Shown: positions 8,392 to 16,337 of the stretch, one piece after another
Numbering within the stretch: the first letter of the stretch is position 1
Layout: the number at the start of each line of letters is the position of its first letter
Source of the DNA: a virus
DNA: 21,915 bases
Strand: one strand, 5' to 3'
Virus record (IMG/VR): IMGVR_UViG_3300036801_000098
Span: 1 to 21,915 of that record
The notes under the pieces: generated by a model
What the model saw: the letters and a program-made list of their open reading frames with translations, nothing else
Told to the model about the DNA's origin: nothing
Database searches by the model: none
Position numbers and translations under genes: made by a program

Positions 8392-9425
8392 CTAGTCAAC
8401 TGTGGGATCGCGTCAATCCAGCGAGTACGCGCTGTCCCTTGTACGAAGGGCGGAGGCGTAAACACCAGATGAGCCCTGGTAGCGACCCACGCTCCGATTG
8501 TTGCGGTCGGATCGTAGGACGACGACGGCGCATCGGTGACGATGTTCGTCTTGATCATCTTCCAGTCGGCTTCGCCAAATTCGGTGTCTCCGGGCACACG
8601 CATCACGAGCATCAGGAAGCCGTACTTTGCTTGCATGTACGTGCGGTATCCGGTTTTGCCGCCCGAAAGGCTGGCGGTTGCAGTCACGAACGGAGTAATC
8701 CCGAACGAGACGCCAAGGCCAGGGCCAATTTCCATGCGCTTCCACTGATTCGTCACGCCGGCCACTTCCTCGTAGCGCCCAATCTCTGAATACTTCCAAA
8801 GGTCGGCAATCGAGGCGTTGACTGTGACTGCGTTCGAAATGTCGTTCAGTAGGAGTGGGTGAATCTGCCCACCGTAATCCTCCCCCTTGATCGGCATCGC
8901 TGGCAGGTTGAAGAGTTGATTCTTCATCGTGCGCAGCACGTTGATGGTCAAGAGATAGGCCGGGGAACCGCCGGAAATGAGCGCGTTCTGGCCTACGGTG
9001 GTGTCTGTGTTGTTCTGCACGTCGAGGCTCGTATAAGCCAGGTTGTTGATGGTGATGCCGAGCTGATAGGCGAGCAATTCCGCCGTCGACTTGGCCTGGT
9101 TGGGATCGAGCGATGCAGCCGCCGAGAATGCGGACCAGTTCGCGAAGGCGTTGTACTCCGCGATCTGGGCATTCACGAAGGTTTGACCGAAATATTCTGG
9201 GGAACCGATTACGCCATCGGCCGACGCAGGAATCGTGTCGGTGATGAGGTCGTAGGTAAACATCGTGCGGTTGACGCCGGTGTGCAGCGCCTGTTCGCGT
9301 TGCTCAGCGGCCCACACGAATGCCGCAGTGTTCGCCATTAGGGGCGGAATGAAAGACGCATCGTAATGGACGATCTGCGCCAACATGTTGTTGGCAACAT
9401 TGTTTGCTGCCGGATTTGCGGACAT
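8388..9425 (-). CDS. Major capsid protein, N4-gp56-like
   Basis: ATG is at 9425-9423 with GAGG about 5 nt upstream. The 345-aa product is of normal size for a phage coat protein. The pattern ELLAYQLGITINNLAYTSLD in its first half, a middle IHPLLLNDISNA and a C-terminal AHLVFTPPPFVQGTARTRW resemble N4-gp56/P22-type coat proteins with an HK97 fold. The N-terminus (MSANPAANNVANNMLAQIVHYDASF) is consistent with a scaffold-assisted coat rather than a protease-processed one; no delta domain or protease gene is seen. It follows the scaffold gene after 15 nt, as in most podovirus-like head modules. Function: forms the icosahedral shell around the packaged DNA. The family call is from pattern recognition and would need a structure or profile match to fix. 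Confidence 0.75.
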   Translation of the reverse strand: MSANPAANNVANNMLAQIVHYDASFIPPLMANTAAFVWAAEQREQALHTGVNRTMFTYDLITDTIPASADGVIGSPEYFGQTFVNAQIAEYNAFANWSAFSAAASLDPNQAKSTAELLAYQLGITINNLAYTSLDVQNNTDTTVGQNALISGGSPAYLLTINVLRTMKNQLFNLPAMPIKGEDYGGQIHPLLLNDISNAVTVNASIADLWKYSEIGRYEEVAGVTNQWKRMEIGPGLGVSFGITPFVTATASLSGGKTGYRTYMQAKYGFLMLVMRVPGDTEFGEADWKMIKTNIVTDAPSSSYDPTATIGAWVATRAHLVFTPPPFVQGTARTRWIDAIPQLTS

Positions 9426-9440
9426 GGTGCCTCGCTAGTC

Positions 9441-10310
9441 TTAGCGACTGGCGAGCGCGGCGTTCAAAATCTTGTATTTCTGGGGATCCCTCATCCAGGC
9501 TTCATACTTTCGAGGCTCTTTGTAGAGCATATCGAGAGCCTGTTGCCTGGTAAGAACCGTCGCCGAGCTTGCCGGTCGATCCGACACCTGCGAGTTTCTG
9601 ATTCCACTCGCAGGTGCCCTCCGCTCTTGGGCTGGAGGGGTGCCCTGATTTGTTGGGGCATTGTCGGGCGAGGCATTGTCAGGACTCGGTGCGGGAGAAT
9701 TGTGGGGCCGCTCGACCAGCCTCGTGCCGAGCACGGCGGCTGCAAATTCCAAGTTCGGCACGGAAAACTCCAAATTGTTCGCGAGGAGATATTGGTTGAG
9801 CATTGCGTTGTTCGCCTCGATCGGCAGATAATCCTTGTTCGCGGCGACAAATTCACGCGCAATCGACATGCGCGCCTGCGTGTCGAGTACCTTCCCCTGG
9901 CGCGCGATCTCCGTCGCCATTTCCTTCAGCGGTACGGCGGACTCTACCACACGTTGCACGGCATCAGCGCCTTTTCGTGGGTCTTGCATGTCCAAACCGA
10001 CTTGCACGCGCTCATCGGGAGTCAGTGGTGTCGGCCTTATTTCGACTGGCGCCGGCCTCGCCGTCGGCTGTCGGGCGCTCAGAGTTTCAAAGCGCCGGCT
10101 CGAGCGATCAAGCGCACGTGCCACTTCGAGGTTCGCCTGCCCGAGTTTGCGAACGAGATCGCCGGGCGTGTCGGCGACAATATTGGTGAATCGCGGCTTT
10201 CCGCTGCGGTCAAGTATTGCCTTTCCATCTTCATCGCTAAGAGCGAAAGAGATCGTGTATTTTGTCTCGCCATCAACGGTGGTTTCTTGCATTTCCATTG
10301 GTTCGGTCAT
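9441..10310 (-). CDS. Putative capsid scaffolding protein
   Basis: ATG at 10310-10308 overlaps the upstream stop (ATGA). The 289-aa product is charged and mostly helical, with low-complexity Pro/Ala/Asn linkers (for example PHNSPAPSPDNASPDNAP) near residues 205-225. It ends in a basic helical tail (RKYEAWMRDPQKYKILNAAL). Acidic N-terminus, helical centre and basic C-terminal helix is the usual plan of internal scaffolds such as P22 gp8, whose C-terminal helices contact the coat. Its position directly before the coat gene supports this. No protease motif was seen, so the scaffold probably exits intact. Sequence alone cannot exclude another head-assembly role. Confidence 0.65.
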   Translation of the reverse strand: MTEPMEMQETTVDGETKYTISFALSDEDGKAILDRSGKPRFTNIVADTPGDLVRKLGQANLEVARALDRSSRRFETLSARQPTARPAPVEIRPTPLTPDERVQVGLDMQDPRKGADAVQRVVESAVPLKEMATEIARQGKVLDTQARMSIAREFVAANKDYLPIEANNAMLNQYLLANNLEFSVPNLEFAAAVLGTRLVERPHNSPAPSPDNASPDNAPTNQGTPPAQERRAPASGIRNSQVSDRPASSATVLTRQQALDMLYKEPRKYEAWMRDPQKYKILNAALASR

Positions 10311-10627
10311 TGTGTCATCTCCATTTCATTTTTAGATTGCCTGCTGCGAGCTTCTTCCCCTTCCTGCAAAGTGCGCCAGTTGAGGTCGATTTCCTTCCTC
10401 ACGAGTTCAAGGGTGAGCTTCATCGCGAATGCCACCGCGCCGATTCCATCGAGCTTCGTCACGCGCGCGGGATCGTCAGGCTGCACGCTGTGAACCTGCT
10501 CGAGCTGCTGCTGGACGTGACCGGCCATAATCTTTTCGATCAGCACTACCATGCCCGGATGCCTTGTGATCGAGCCGAGGTCTGAGCGCTCCGTAGGCGA
10601 AAGTTTTATGGGGTCGTGTTGCTTCAT
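10307..10627 (-). CDS. 106-aa helical protein between portal and scaffold, unknown
   Basis: ATG at 10627-10625 and the stop at 10309-10307 both form ATGA overlaps with the neighbouring portal and scaffold genes, so it is tightly coupled to head assembly. The product is helical and charged: MKQHDPIKLSPTERSDLGS, then hydrophobic HPGMVVLIEKIMAGHV, then amphipathic VQQQLEQVHSV, then KLTLELVRKEIDLNW. There are no Cys, TM or catalytic motifs. Small helical genes in this position are common in podovirus-like genomes and usually have no assigned function. A head-completion or assembly factor is a reasonable inference. Real gene: high confidence; role: unknown. Confidence 0.7.
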   Translation of the reverse strand: MKQHDPIKLSPTERSDLGSITRHPGMVVLIEKIMAGHVQQQLEQVHSVQPDDPARVTKLDGIGAVAFAMKLTLELVRKEIDLNWRTLQEGEEARSRQSKNEMEMTQ

Positions 10628-12726
10628 CCGACGAGCCCCGTTCCTTCCTGCTGCTGCCCGATCTGCAAAGCGTGTTCCGCCTGGAGTACGGTTGTTTTCT
10701 CGCCCGCGCGGGCGAGAGCTGAATCGAATATCTGCTGCGTCTTGGCTGCCTGTTCCTGATTGAATTTGGCCTGCTGCGCCTGATTCTGTTGCGCAGCGAT
10801 GCCAGCCTTCGAGTTCATGTCGCGCCGCTTCTTTTGCTCCGCCGTCATGGCAGTAAAAAATTCCTGGCTGAATTTGAAACCGGAGATTTCCGCGAAACTC
10901 TTGAACCAGTCTTTGAAGTTGAACTGCATATCCGCTTCGGCTGCCGCGCTAAGCAGTGCCGGGTTAATCGCAATCTGTTCGATCACTGCGAGGAATTGCG
11001 CCATTTCGCGCTTCGGCCCCAGGTGCGCGCCTGCCAGGACTTCGTATTTCATCTGCGCATTGCGGAAAGCGACATGATCGAGCTCGAAGTCCGCCATCTC
11101 TTTTTCGGTGAGGATTTCGCGGATGGATTGCGTAGGCAGAAGTTCGTTGTTCAAATTGTCCATGATGTAAAGCCAGGGAGTGAAGACTTGCCGAACGAAT
11201 CGCTCGGTGGGACCGTCCAGACGGCCGGCAGCCGCCGCGCCCACCAGACCAGCCCCGGTGCCCGAGCGCATTCCAGTCGATTGAATGCCGGCAGCGCCAG
11301 CACCCATCGTTACCTGTTGATTTGCACCAGCAGATTCCAGCGATTCGGCTTTGTTGTATTGCAGGATTTGCCACACTTCCGGCGGTACTTTGGGCATCTC
11401 GAGCAACCCGATTCCCTTGCGCACATCGTCGCCCTGGATCTTCAGGACGTCGCCCGATCCGAGCACGATTTGCTGTGTTGGCGTGTTCCAGCCCTCGATC
11501 ATGGTGAAAGTGGGATGCAGGGGGTAGGCGGCGACTTCCAGGGCAAGATTCTCGGTTCCCTGAGAAACCATCTGCCGCGTGCCGATTACCTGCCCGAGTC
11601 CTTGGCCGATGAGGGAATCGCGCAGCGGACGCCATACGCTCGAGAGATACGTGTGCCCCGTGCCGCCGGCACCCTTCGAGATTTCAGCGAAAGGATTCTC
11701 AGAGTTGCGCACGAGGATGCAGTCATTGCCGTGGCAGAGCACGACGATAATCGCGTTGGCATCCTGGCGCTCGACGAGTACCAGCGTGGCGCGAAGAGGG
11801 TCAGCGCTGGTGTTGAAATTCGCCGGCATGGCGTGAACGAGTTGGGCGCGCATCCCTTCCGGCATGGTCATTACCGGACTATCGGACTTGGCCGTTTTCT
11901 TGTCGCGGAAAAACCAATCGAGAAGGATCTCTTTCGAGGGGATTGTGTATTCTTCGTTCTGCCTCAGGGCTTCGAGGTCGCCCCAATCGGCATAGGCCCA
12001 CTCAACCGTCCATTTCGCCTTGCGGATATCGCACTCTTTGCAGGAGGGGTCTGCGCCTACGCGGGCGAGGTCTTTTTTCTCGATGAAGGGGCGCCGCACT
12101 TCTCTAGTGACATACTCAAACTCAATAGCGTCTGAGTCTTCCGTCTCTACGACGGTCTTAAAGCCTGTGGGCGATACATCGGTGATCGGCTGGCCTTTGC
12201 GCTTGAATTTCCTAAACCTTCGCGTCTCTTCGTGCCAACCCCATTTGAGGAACACTGTCCCGCGCAGCCCGCAATCGTAAATCGACGCCTCGATCGTCTC
12301 CGCGAAATTCATGTCTTCGAGTTGGTAGGAGAAAATCGCAGTCTTGGCCCGGATCACATCGTCCGATGTTCCTGGTCGCGGTCGCAAAAGAAACGGCGGG
12401 TCTTCGTAGGTCATGCCGCTTACAATCTTGGGCACAACTGCATCGAGCGTATTGGAGAGAAGGAAATTAGGGACGCACGCCTTTGTGCCGACGCCCTGGC
12501 CCCAGGGAGACATCGACTGCGGCGATTGCACTAGGGTATCGGCATCGGTCCACCGCGCAGCCCAATTGGTCGCGTTGATGTACGCGAACCAGGTGTCCAT
12601 GTCGCGCATGGTGATTTCAACGGCCGCGGCATCGGTGTACTGATACCCGGTTTCGGTGAACTTCACGTCCTTGCGGACGATTTCGTGGTTCTGGGGAATG
12701 ATCAGGGCTTCGGCCACAGGCCTCAT
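10624..12726 (-). CDS. Portal protein, large P22/podovirus-like type
   Basis: I start at ATG 12726-12724, which overlaps the stop of the 55-aa gene (ATGA) and has GGGGAAAG upstream; an in-frame TTG at 12738 would add four residues. The 700-aa product has the size of P22-like portals. Features include an aromatic N-terminal region (DTWFAYINATNWAARW), a wing-type section with NFAETIEASIYDCGLRGT and FLKWGWHEETRRFRKFKRK, and a stem/clip region (SVWRPLRDSLIGQGLGQ, then GTRQMVSQGTENL). The C-terminus is Gln/Ala-rich and helical (NQAQQAKFNQEQAAKTQQIF), like the barrel of P22 gp1. It would form the dodecameric channel through which the terminase pumps DNA. Its place between terminase and scaffold supports the call. 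Confidence 0.85.
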   Translation of the reverse strand: MRPVAEALIIPQNHEIVRKDVKFTETGYQYTDAAAVEITMRDMDTWFAYINATNWAARWTDADTLVQSPQSMSPWGQGVGTKACVPNFLLSNTLDAVVPKIVSGMTYEDPPFLLRPRPGTSDDVIRAKTAIFSYQLEDMNFAETIEASIYDCGLRGTVFLKWGWHEETRRFRKFKRKGQPITDVSPTGFKTVVETEDSDAIEFEYVTREVRRPFIEKKDLARVGADPSCKECDIRKAKWTVEWAYADWGDLEALRQNEEYTIPSKEILLDWFFRDKKTAKSDSPVMTMPEGMRAQLVHAMPANFNTSADPLRATLVLVERQDANAIIVVLCHGNDCILVRNSENPFAEISKGAGGTGHTYLSSVWRPLRDSLIGQGLGQVIGTRQMVSQGTENLALEVAAYPLHPTFTMIEGWNTPTQQIVLGSGDVLKIQGDDVRKGIGLLEMPKVPPEVWQILQYNKAESLESAGANQQVTMGAGAAGIQSTGMRSGTGAGLVGAAAAGRLDGPTERFVRQVFTPWLYIMDNLNNELLPTQSIREILTEKEMADFELDHVAFRNAQMKYEVLAGAHLGPKREMAQFLAVIEQIAINPALLSAAAEADMQFNFKDWFKSFAEISGFKFSQEFFTAMTAEQKKRRDMNSKAGIAAQQNQAQQAKFNQEQAAKTQQIFDSALARAGEKTTVLQAEHALQIGQQQEGTGLVG

Positions 12727-12890
12727 CTCTTTCCCCAATGGATCGGATTATGTATCTCGTGGTGCCGTACCGCTAAATCCGCTTCCTGCTGCGCGATGAT
12801 ACGGACCCGCATCTCCCGGCGGAAAGTCCACCTACCCCAAAGCTGCCACCCGAGCGATTGAAGGAGTCTGTCCCATCTTGAAATCATCAT
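12723..12890 (-). CDS. 55-aa basic, Trp-rich protein between terminase and portal
   Basis: This short gene fills the gap between terminase and portal exactly. Its ATG (12890-12888) overlaps the terminase stop as ATGA, and its TGA (12725-12723) overlaps the portal ATG as ATGA. The product starts MMISRWDRLLQSLGWQLW and contains RREMRVRIIAQQEADLAVRH, so it has an amphipathic Trp/Arg-rich helix followed by a charged helix. I do not recognise it. The perfect double overlap argues strongly that it is translated. A packaging or connector role is possible from position alone. Confidence 0.6.
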   Translation of the reverse strand: MMISRWDRLLQSLGWQLWGRWTFRREMRVRIIAQQEADLAVRHHEIHNPIHWGKR

Positions 12891-14905
12891 AGATGGATAC
12901 CTGAATCACCAAAGATCCATTGAGGGCCGCGATCCCGCACAGGTCCAGCCTCCGCCGGCATAGGGCGTTCGGGCGGCGGAGACTGGAAGGCTGTACGGTA
13001 TTCGGCGTCGGCGTGTTGACGCTGAAACTCGTCGCGCAGTTCTTTTGCTTCGCGGCGCTTGCGCTCGGGCTCTGTTTCTCTCTGCGCCTCTCCGGCAGGC
13101 AGTTCGCGCGGAATGATGCGCTGCAATTTCGAGATAGCGTCGGGAATGTCGTCTTTCCTGCGAGGCGAGAATCCGGTGAAACGCACAAACTGCTGCGTGG
13201 TGATTTCCATCCAGTCGCCGTCGACGAACCACAGGCGATCGTCTTTTATTAGCGTCTCGAGCCCCTTCACCCAATTGCGCTTCGAGCCTGCATTCATATC
13301 AATTTCGCGCCAGTACAGCGGCACCATGCTCTTGCGCGTCGCCATCGAGATGCGCTGGATCTCCATGCCGAACAGTTCCCACCCATGAAACTTCTCGATT
13401 TCCGTGTAAAGCGCGTCCCATTTCCAGTGCAGTTTCACCACTTCTTGCGCCGTCGCCGAATCGCGCCACTTGCCATAAGCCACTTCGAGGATGTACAGCG
13501 AGCGCGTCTCAGGGTCCGCCCATCCCACCGCTCCAACCGAATAGTCGGATTGCACCTTTTCGCCGTGCGCCGTGTCCCACCTGATAATTGGGCGACGCAC
13601 CCCCGTCAGGGGGCGCGGAACAGCTGTCAAAACAATCGTATGCCTCTGGATATCTTCGGCATCGAAGTGGACGAGAAGGTCTGATCCGGCCGGTTCGTTC
13701 AATTGCTGGCAGCGAAACTGCTTCTCGTTCTGCCGGCACTTCTTGATAAGCACACTAAACGGCATCTGCTCGGGGAAATACAGATCGACCATATGGGCCT
13801 GAAGCTGTTTGATCGGCAAAGCCGTAAAATCAGGCTTCACTGTCCAGGCCGAACGGCACAAATACTTCAGCGCGTTTGAATCGGGGTACTTCCTCCACTC
13901 CTCGATGCGCTCCCCATACCAGTCATCGGGGGCGTAGCGCGTCCCGAGATGATCCCTGAAAGCCCACTTGTCCGGGCGGTTCTGTGAGATGTTGTCGTAC
14001 TTATCCTTGAGCGAAGCCCTGGTTTCTTCGGTATTCGAGTTCTGCTCGTTTACGACGTCATCACCCTTCCAGACGTCGCAGTGCCATCCGGCGATCGCGC
14101 CATCGATCGAATTGACAGTGAGCGTCGGCGTACCGGGCTGAGGGTGCATACGCGCGGGAGTTGTCAGAGGGGCGAGCGAAGTGCCATCTTCGCCAGTGAC
14201 GATGTATTCGGGGAAGAGAGCCTGAAAATAGGTGACTTTGGTGCCTTCGGGCTTGTAGAAGAAGCCTTTTACTTCTTTCAGGAATTTGCGCGAGAGAGGA
14301 CCGGAACCAGTGATGATGAAAACGCGAATGTCCGGGCACGCGAGCATCCATTGCACGCAATCGACTTTGTTGGCTGTCGACTTGAAGGCGCCAGTCGGGC
14401 AGAGCTGCAACATTTCCTTCTCGGTGGCGCCGTTGCCCCTCTTCAGCGTGTCGATGTGCGCGCGCATTTCATCGAGATGCCAATCCTTGTGGTACACGCC
14501 ATCGAAGTTCTTTTCGACGAAGCAGGCCACCATTTCGCGGTGAACGTGCTCGACGAAGCCTGAGCCCGATTCCGTGGTGCCAATGCAGTCGTGCCCGAGC
14601 CAGTAGAGGTCTTTGCGCGCTCTGTCGCGGAGATCGAGCCATTCGCGAAATTTAGGGAAGTTGCGTTTGCCTTTGTAATAGCGTCCTCCGATCATTACAT
14701 CGAAGGGATGCCTCTGCATCTGTACGTTCCATAGTTCGTGCAGTCTTTCGAGCGGGCGGCATTCGGAGCGATAATAGAGGTCTTTGACTTCTTCGCCTTC
14801 GGGGAGAATATCGTAGAAAAGCGATGTCCATGCACTGGAATGCTTGGGCGCTTTCTCGCCCTCGGTCGAGAGCTCGGTCAATTTGGCTTGTACCTTCTGC
14901 ACCAC
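12887..14905 (-). CDS. terL: Terminase large subunit (TerL)
   Basis: The start is GTG at 14905, overlapping the upstream gene by 28 nt. The 672-aa product has an ATPase half with Walker A PTGAFKST (170-177) and Walker B DVWKGDDV (277-284). The nuclease half has an RNase H-like first acid in RPIIRWDTA (D444), candidate middle acids around E502-E515 and the final acids in RRKDDIPDAI (D585, D586, D589). Between them RCQQLNEP (398-405) is a motif typical of this TerL type. The C-terminal ~70 residues are charged and Pro-rich. TerL powers DNA packaging through the portal and cuts the concatemer. No small subunit is recognisable nearby; one of the upstream small genes may take that part. Confidence 0.9.
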   Translation of the reverse strand: MVQKVQAKLTELSTEGEKAPKHSSAWTSLFYDILPEGEEVKDLYYRSECRPLERLHELWNVQMQRHPFDVMIGGRYYKGKRNFPKFREWLDLRDRARKDLYWLGHDCIGTTESGSGFVEHVHREMVACFVEKNFDGVYHKDWHLDEMRAHIDTLKRGNGATEKEMLQLCPTGAFKSTANKVDCVQWMLACPDIRVFIITGSGPLSRKFLKEVKGFFYKPEGTKVTYFQALFPEYIVTGEDGTSLAPLTTPARMHPQPGTPTLTVNSIDGAIAGWHCDVWKGDDVVNEQNSNTEETRASLKDKYDNISQNRPDKWAFRDHLGTRYAPDDWYGERIEEWRKYPDSNALKYLCRSAWTVKPDFTALPIKQLQAHMVDLYFPEQMPFSVLIKKCRQNEKQFRCQQLNEPAGSDLLVHFDAEDIQRHTIVLTAVPRPLTGVRRPIIRWDTAHGEKVQSDYSVGAVGWADPETRSLYILEVAYGKWRDSATAQEVVKLHWKWDALYTEIEKFHGWELFGMEIQRISMATRKSMVPLYWREIDMNAGSKRNWVKGLETLIKDDRLWFVDGDWMEITTQQFVRFTGFSPRRKDDIPDAISKLQRIIPRELPAGEAQRETEPERKRREAKELRDEFQRQHADAEYRTAFQSPPPERPMPAEAGPVRDRGPQWIFGDSGIHL

Positions 14906-15075
14906 ATTTCACGCCCAATCGGCCACACGACTGTTCTGCACCGATTAGCCCCGTCCGAAGGAATGAAGTTCTCGCAGTTACTACAATGCTCGAGCTTCGT
15001 TCCATGCTTGTAATCGACCTGGCTGTGCGTCGCTTTCTCGGTTCGAGAGAGTTCGTGTAGTTCTGCCCAATTCAT
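14878..15075 (-). CDS. 65-aa Cys-rich HiPIP-like small protein
   Basis: ATG at 15075-15073 shares one base with the stop of the upstream gene (TGATG). The product has four cysteines in the order CSNCENF, RCRT, MWCRRYKP: C31, C34, C46 and C59. CxxC, then a single C, then WC followed by an aromatic is the spacing of high-potential iron-sulfur proteins and of related tiny phage-encoded proteins seen near packaging genes. The aromatic before the last Cys (W58) is also usual. It could bind a 4Fe-4S cluster or a zinc ion; the sequence cannot decide. It overlaps the terminase start, so it is coupled to packaging genes. Confidence 0.65.
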   Translation of the reverse strand: MNWAELHELSRTEKATHSQVDYKHGTKLEHCSNCENFIPSDGANRCRTVVWPIGREMWCRRYKPN

Positions 15076-15236
15076 CAGAAAAAGAAACTCAGGCACCAAA
15101 AGAACAATCCGGCTGCCACGAGCTTCATGCGATAAGGCTCGATCGGTTGAGGCCAGCCGAACGCCGCGAGCGCAAACAGAACCAGAGCCAGGACCATGAA
15201 AATCAAATGCAGAGGGGCGCCGTGCGCGTTTTGCAT
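15075..15236 (-). CDS. 53-aa two-TM membrane protein, holin candidate
   Basis: ATG at 15236-15234 shares a base with the stop of the His-rich gene, and its own stop shares a base with the next ATG. The product starts MQNAHGAPLH, then a first membrane segment LIFMVLALVLFALAAFGW, a short turn with PQPIEPYRMK, and a second segment LVAAGLFFWCLSFFF at the C-terminus. Two short TM helices joined by a charged turn resemble class II holins, but no lysin is visible nearby. Small membrane proteins of other roles are equally possible. Translation coupling on both sides makes it a real gene. Confidence 0.6.
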   Translation of the reverse strand: MQNAHGAPLHLIFMVLALVLFALAAFGWPQPIEPYRMKLVAAGLFFWCLSFFF

Positions 15237-15469
15237 CACATTCCTCCCGCGGGAGGAGCTGCACCCGCTCCCGCTTCCATCGCTTCCTCGCCAGGGGTTT
15301 CAGCCCCTGCGCCGAGATGCTGCTGCATTGAATCCATCATCCCGTCGTGATCCATCACCGCGTGCTCCACATCTTTCTTGGAATCCTCGCGGTGGTGGTG
15401 GTGAATCGTGTGCGAGCCGTCGTGGTGGTGGTGGACCGTGGTGTGGCTGTATTCGTGTCCCTTAGCCAT
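15236..15469 (-). CDS. 77-aa His-rich small protein
   Basis: ATG at 15469-15467 lies within the end of the upstream gene (8-nt overlap) and has GAAGAGG upstream. An in-frame upstream start is possible but lacks this site. The product begins MAKGHEYSHTTVHHHHDGSH, continues with a second HHHH and ends Ala/Gly/Pro-rich (GAGAAPPAGGM). Two HHHH clusters eight residues apart suggest a metal-binding surface (Ni, Zn, Cu or similar). Acidic/Met sequence in the middle (HAVMDHDGMMDSMQQHL) adds more ligands. Similar His-rich small phage proteins exist with no known role. The CAC/CAT codon runs also make the + strand look like a GTGGTG repeat. Confidence 0.65.
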   Translation of the reverse strand: MAKGHEYSHTTVHHHHDGSHTIHHHHREDSKKDVEHAVMDHDGMMDSMQQHLGAGAETPGEEAMEAGAGAAPPAGGM

Positions 15470-15641
15470 TTTTGCGCCTCTTCTCGTAGGCCGACTGATA
15501 CTCACTCTTGCCAGCCTTGGCCTTGCGTTTCTCAGACAGCATGATCGCCACCGCCTGCTTCTGAGACTTCACAGGTTTGCCGCTGGAACCTGATTTCAGG
15601 GTCCCAGCTTTCCATTTGTGCAGAACCTCATCCCACGGCAT
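15462..15641 (-). CDS. 59-aa basic protein, DUF6496-like
   Basis: ATG at 15641-15639 lies five bases after the stop of the 197-aa gene. The product starts MPWDEVLHKWKAGTLKSGSS and contains KPVKSQKQAVAIMLSEKRKA, followed by a Lys-rich end. The pattern (short lead, Ser-Gly linker, KSQKQAVAIMLSE helix, basic tail) is that of the small DUF6496-type proteins seen in phages and bacteria. It is strongly basic, so DNA or RNA binding is plausible but unproven. No clear Shine-Dalgarno is visible, suggesting translation coupled to the gene before. Confidence 0.6.
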   Translation of the reverse strand: MPWDEVLHKWKAGTLKSGSSGKPVKSQKQAVAIMLSEKRKAKAGKSEYQSAYEKRRKNG

Positions 15642-15645
15642 CGGA

Positions 15646-16239
15646 TTAAGTCGCGGTGAGCGAGAACTGGCTCATCTTCCCTACGTTCAGGGCGTCTGAG
15701 ACTCCGAACGTGACGCCGAACACGAAATAGTAATTCGTAGTCGTCAGATTCACGCCAGTCAGGTCCGTTGCCGTGACGGTCCCCGAAACGCCGTTGCAGA
15801 CAAACACAGCCGAGAAAATCTGCATGACGCCCGAAACCGCATCGCTTTGCAGACGCGCACTGAACGACCACGGATAGTTTGCCCCGGTGGTAAGCGACTG
15901 CGCCGAGGCCAGGACAGCCATCGTGGTATTCGAAGTGGCAGTGAGCGACGTGCCTTGCTGGAACGCGAAGTTAAGCGTGGGCGATGTCCCGTGGACGAAA
16001 ACGTACCCGCTCGCTACCACAGCAATCGCCTGCTGCTCATACTGGCCGGTCCCCGGAATCATGACCGCAGATGGGGCTATGGGGGCGGTTGCGGCCGGCG
16101 ATCCCGTTCCAAAGATGGTAGGAATCCCCGAAAGGTTCGCAATCGCGTTGGGGAAAATCTTGGCGACTGTTCCTGTGCCGCCGACGCTTACCGGCGTGTA
16201 CGCACCAACTCCAGGTGCTACTGAGAAAGGCTCTGACAT
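15646..16239 (-). CDS. 197-aa putative virion structural protein
   Basis: ATG at 16239-16237 has a good AGGAGA 8 nt upstream. The product is uncharged and beta-rich: many Gly, Ser, Thr and Ala, with strands such as AIAVVASGYVFVHG and YYFVFGVTFGVSDAL, and no signal peptide. This composition is typical of head decoration or head-fibre proteins. It leads the late transcription unit, ahead of the small genes and terminase, and a promoter-like TTGACA overlapping a palindrome sits about 115 bp upstream. I do not recognise the family. A small-terminase identity is unlikely because no helix-turn-helix or helical core is present. Confidence 0.55.
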   Translation of the reverse strand: MSEPFSVAPGVGAYTPVSVGGTGTVAKIFPNAIANLSGIPTIFGTGSPAATAPIAPSAVMIPGTGQYEQQAIAVVASGYVFVHGTSPTLNFAFQQGTSLTATSNTTMAVLASAQSLTTGANYPWSFSARLQSDAVSGVMQIFSAVFVCNGVSGTVTATDLTGVNLTTTNYYFVFGVTFGVSDALNVGKMSQFSLTAT

Positions 16240-16337
16240 GATCGTATCTCCTCTTTTTCGACGGGTTCTCCGCCGGCGCAGAGGTTCTCCCCGCGCGGGA
16301 GCACATCATTGTGGCAGAGCATTGTGGGTACAGAATT

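Noticed and set aside
10789-12135. A 448-residue open frame on the + strand antisense to the portal gene
   Set aside because: The minus strand encodes a well-supported portal with coupled neighbours; the antisense frame is Arg/His/Leu-rich, has no domain I recognise and arises from the GC-rich codon pattern.
15395-15440. GTGGTGGTG-type short tandem repeat resembling a microsatellite
   Set aside because: It is the antisense of the His codon clusters in the His-rich gene, so coding explains it.
16287-16301. Hairpin CTCCC-N5-GGGAG after the RHH genes as a terminator
   Set aside because: Short stem and no U-run on either strand; too weak to call as a terminator.
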